Shown here: piece by piece, positions 23,203 through 25,973 of the stretch
How positions within the stretch are numbered: position 1 is the stretch's first letter
How the letters are laid out: the number at the start of each line of letters is the position of its first letter
NCBI GenBank assembly: GCA_028719205.1
Contig: JAQUKH010000035.1
Span: forward strand, 1 to 25,973
Reading direction: 5' to 3'
Origin: a bacterium
Lineage (GTDB): Bacteria; JACRDZ01; JAQUKH01
Length of the DNA stretch: 25,973 bases
Translations under genes and position numbers: made by a program
The notes under the pieces: generated by a model
Database searches by the model: none
Told to the model about the DNA's origin: nothing
Seen by the model: only the letters and a program-made list of their open reading frames with translations

Positions 23203-24771
23203 ATGCAAAAGGAAATTAATATTCTTATAGTGGATGATGACGCGGTGTTTTGTCAGCTTCTGATAGATATTTTCAGTGAAAATAATTGTAAGCTGGTAAA
23301 TGTAGGAAGTATTGCCCTTGCCAAAAATGAGTTATCGAAAAAATTTTATAACATTATTTTACTTGACCTAAAGCTCCCTGATGGTTCAGGATTGGATCTG
23401 ATAAAATACATAAAAAAAATAAATGAAGACATAGCCATAATTGTTTTCACAGGGTTCGCGTCATTAGAGACTTCAATCTCCGCTATGAACGAAGGTGCCT
23501 TTTCTTATATGAAAAAGCCGGTTAATATTGATGAACTTAAGGTAATAATCAGTAAAGCTCTTAAAATGCAGGAACTTTCTTATAAGAATAAAGAATTGCT
23601 GATCAGGCTGAAAGAGCTTAGCTTGAAAGATTCTCTGACAGGTTTATATAATTATGGATATATGACAGAAAGGTTATCTTCTGAACTTAAAAGAGCAAGA
23701 AGGTATGCTCTGCCTTTTTCAATTATTATGATGGATCTGGATTATTTTAAATCCGTTAATGATACTTACGGACACGAATTTGGAGATCTTGTCTTGAGGG
23801 AGTTAGCGCATTTCTTAAAAAAATCCGCGAGAAGCAATGATGTTGTTGTGAGGTATGGCGGTGAGGAATTTGTTGTGCTTATGCCAGATACAGACAAAGA
23901 AGGCGCTATTAAATTCGGCAGGCAGTTGCTGTCATCAATAAGAGAGCTCAACTTTAAAGATAAAGATAAAAATATAAAGATCAAATTAAGTATGGGAATA
24001 ATAAGTTTTCCCGATGACGGGGTTGAGGAAGATTCTGATTTTTTGAGTCTGGTGGACCGTGTCGTGCGCTATATTAAAGAAACAGGAGGAGACAGGTTAT
24101 GTACCTTTGAAATGATAGATACAAAGGATTTGAAATCTATTGGAGAAGAGAACGTTCCTGTTGATATAAATAAATTAAAACAAAAACTTTCCAGAATGGA
24201 GGATAGGGTAAGCCATGCTCTGTTAGAATTGCTTTATGGTTTTGCCAGAAAAGCGGAATCTAATGATAGTTATTCTAATGACCATATTGAAAAAATGGTT
24301 TTAATAGTCACAAAAATCGGAAAAGAAATGGCTCTTTCTGCCAGGGAAATGGAGACTTTGAAGTATGCCGCTATGTTTCATGACTTAGGTAAGATAGCGG
24401 TTCCAAATAAAATTTTGCAAAAAGGCGGAAAGCTTACCGTAAGTGAATATAATAAGGCGAAAAAACACCCGGAAATCGGGGCGGATATTATTAAAGGCGC
24501 TATTTTTTTGAAGGATATAGTTCCAATAATTTATCATCACCATAAAAGATTTGATGATACAAAAATTTCCAAGCGTGATATCCATAAAGAAATACCCTTA
24601 GGCGCAAAAATTGTGGGAATAGCGGATGTATATCTGGCATTGATCTCGGACAGGCCGTATCGAAAAGCCCATAGTAAGGATGAAGCTTTAAAGATCATCA
24701 AAGAAAATTCCGGCAAACTATTTGATCCGAAGATAGTTAAAATATTTTTAAAAATATTGGAATCTATTTAA
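23203..24771 (+). CDS. Response regulator with GGDEF and HD-GYP-like output domains
   Basis: A 522-aa cytosolic signalling protein. Residues 1-125 are a receiver with D55 as phospho-acceptor plus T83 and K104/K105. Residues about 140-305 are a GGDEF diguanylate cyclase with an intact GGEEF (219-223) and an upstream RxxD inhibitory site (R210-D213). Residues about 335-522 are an HD domain with HDLGK (392-396) and HHH (444-446). The usual HHHExxDGxGYP loop is replaced by HHHKRFDDTKISK, so the GYP signature is missing and phosphodiesterase activity is uncertain. AAGGGG precedes the ATG. The kinase-like gene starts 10 nt later, suggesting one signalling operon. Confidence 0.92.
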   Translation: MQKEINILIVDDDAVFCQLLIDIFSENNCKLVNVGSIALAKNELSKKFYNIILLDLKLPDGSGLDLIKYIKKINEDIAIIVFTGFASLETSISAMNEGAFSYMKKPVNIDELKVIISKALKMQELSYKNKELLIRLKELSLKDSLTGLYNYGYMTERLSSELKRARRYALPFSIIMMDLDYFKSVNDTYGHEFGDLVLRELAHFLKKSARSNDVVVRYGGEEFVVLMPDTDKEGAIKFGRQLLSSIRELNFKDKDKNIKIKLSMGIISFPDDGVEEDSDFLSLVDRVVRYIKETGGDRLCTFEMIDTKDLKSIGEENVPVDINKLKQKLSRMEDRVSHALLELLYGFARKAESNDSYSNDHIEKMVLIVTKIGKEMALSAREMETLKYAAMFHDLGKIAVPNKILQKGGKLTVSEYNKAKKHPEIGADIIKGAIFLKDIVPIIYHHHKRFDDTKISKRDIHKEIPLGAKIVGIADVYLALISDRPYRKAHSKDEALKIIKENSGKLFDPKIVKIFLKILESI

Positions 24772-24781
24772 GGAGTACGGA

Positions 24782-25973
24782 TTGTCTTACAAAAATATTT
24801 TAATTCCCAATTATGAAATTATTGAAAAACTCGGGGAGAGTTCTCAATCGATTGTTTACAAAGCTTTTAATAAAAAAGACCCTCAAAAATTATTGGTTAT
24901 TAAAGTTCTAAAAGTAGGCTATCTTCAGGAACATCAAAAATTGCATTTCCAGCAGAAGATCGAAAGGCTGAAAGTTTTAACTGATCCGATGCTTTTAAGG
25001 CCGTTGTTTTTTGGCGTATCTGATGGTGTTCAATATATTGTAAGGGAATACTTTGACGGGATTCCTCTTGATGCCTGGGCGGAAGCGCAGGATAAAATAA
25101 GTTTAAAAGATTTTTTTACAATAAGCTGTCTTTTGGCGCAGGCAATCAGTAAAATCCAGGAAGCCGGTATCATTCACGGAGGTTTTAAACCCCACAATAT
25201 TTTAATACATCCAAAGAGCCTTGATATAAAAATCAGCGGTTTTATTTCATCTCTGGATGTCAGGGAAGTCAGCCATTTTATTTATGACCATTTTTTTGTA
25301 AAAGGCACGCTCGCGTATACGTCGCCGGAGCAAACCGGACGGATAAATCACAGGGTGGGTTTTTCTTCAGATCTTTATTCTTTAGGAATTATTTTTTATG
25401 AACTTTTGACCCGAAGGCTTCCTTTTTTCTCGCTGGACCCTCTGGAATTAATTCATTCGCATTTAGCGGAAGAATCGCCAAATCTCAGTGATTTGGATCC
25501 TAAAATTCCTAAAATTCTAAGCAAGATAGTGACAAAATTAATATTTAAGCAGCCTGAAAAACGTTATCAGAGCGGTACAGGATTGCTTGCCGACCTCCTC
25601 CAGTGCCAGAATGAATATTTAACCAAAGGAACTATTTCTGAGTTTGCCCTGGGGAACTATGATTATACGCGGCGTGTTACATTTGTTTCAAAAATAGTAG
25701 GGCGCGACAATGAAGCAAAAATGATCCTGGATGAATATGAGGAAGTTTCAAAGGGTTCTTTCCGTTCAATGTTTATTTCCGGTTTGCCCGGTATCGGTAA
25801 GACCCGTTTAATACAGGAACTTCAAAGGCCTATTATAAAGCGGCGGTGTTATTTTGTTTCAGGAAAATTTGATCTATACCAGAAAAATATTCCCTATAGC
25901 GCTCTTATCCAGAGCTTAAGAAATTTAATCAGGACCTATTTAACGGAAAGCGATAAACGGGTTGAGACCTGGA
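24782..25973 (+). CDS. Pseudokinase-AAA signalling protein (partial, runs off right edge)
   Basis: TTG start with GGAG (24772-24775) 6 nt upstream. The first 397 codons are visible. Residues about 10-280 are a Ser/Thr-kinase fold: VIK lysine (K41), GTLAYTSPEQTGR and SDLYSLGIIFYELLTRRLPF are present. However, HRD reads HGG (132-134, catalytic Asp lost) and DFG reads SGF (152-154, metal-binding Asp lost), so it is a predicted pseudokinase. From about 300 an AAA/STAND ATPase begins (VGRDNEAKMILDEYEEV, Walker A GLPGIGKT). Full-length relatives are very large and usually end in histidine kinase, GGDEF or phosphatase domains; these lie beyond the window. Confidence 0.85.
   Translation, partial: MSYKNILIPNYEIIEKLGESSQSIVYKAFNKKDPQKLLVIKVLKVGYLQEHQKLHFQQKIERLKVLTDPMLLRPLFFGVSDGVQYIVREYFDGIPLDAWAEAQDKISLKDFFTISCLLAQAISKIQEAGIIHGGFKPHNILIHPKSLDIKISGFISSLDVREVSHFIYDHFFVKGTLAYTSPEQTGRINHRVGFSSDLYSLGIIFYELLTRRLPFFSLDPLELIHSHLAEESPNLSDLDPKIPKILSKIVTKLIFKQPEKRYQSGTGLLADLLQCQNEYLTKGTISEFALGNYDYTRRVTFVSKIVGRDNEAKMILDEYEEVSKGSFRSMFISGLPGIGKTRLIQELQRPIIKRRCYFVSGKFDLYQKNIPYSALIQSLRNLIRTYLTESDKRVETW

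Overview
The window is bacterial DNA from an organism I cannot name. The signs are a low-GC genome (integron part about one third GC, housekeeping genes visibly higher), lipoproteins and a class A penicillin-binding protein. Together with a secreted multi-propeller LVIVD protein and large RR-GGDEF-HD and kinase-AAA signalling proteins, they suggest a diderm, probably from an uncultured lineage. This is inference; there is no rRNA or tRNA here.

Region 1 (1-8248) is a chromosomal-type integron read mostly on the minus strand. An integron integrase (intI, plus strand, 6938-8248) lies beside a compact control region. This region holds divergent promoters for intI and for the cassettes, inside nested inverted repeats, and an attI recombination point at 6765/6766. 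Six cassettes follow leftwards, each ending in an attC site whose R'' box is complementary to the first bases of the same cassette. Cassette contents, from attI outwards, are: (1) a 73-aa protein that apparently starts at ATT; (2) an unknown protein plus a zinc-finger PD-(D/E)XK nuclease candidate; (3) a membrane winged-helix protein; (4) a lipoprotein; (5) a cohesin-like lipoprotein; (6) a small membrane protein plus a MntA/HepT toxin-antitoxin pair. The attC of cassette 4 is split by a 1.4-kb IS110-family (IS1111-type) element. Its 3' non-coding end can fold into loops that match the two sides of the attC target, as expected of a bridge/seek RNA. A second, unrelated IS (transposase partial at the left edge) borders the outermost attC.

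Region 2 (8248-11168) starts with priA, whose ATG overlaps the intI stop codon, followed by a palindromic MITE-like repeat and a secreted SIMPL-domain protein.

Region 3 (11152-17711, minus strand) is a tight gene run: rlmN, a PBP1A-type peptidoglycan synthase, a secreted protein with a possible caspase/gingipain-like His/Cys dyad, and a secreted helical-repeat protein. The first three overlap by 4-11 nt.

Region 4 (17718-25973, plus strand) begins with two palindromic repeats and a promoter. It continues with glgX (glycogen debranching), a 1025-aa secreted protein of 21 LVIVD blades (apparently three 7-bladed propellers inserted in one split TIG domain), a response regulator with GGDEF and HD output domains, and the start of a large pseudokinase-AAA signalling protein cut by the window edge.

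The most interesting part is the integron: a defence/stress-flavoured cassette set, a guide-RNA transposon lodged in a cassette recombination site, and a cassette gene hidden by its ATT start.
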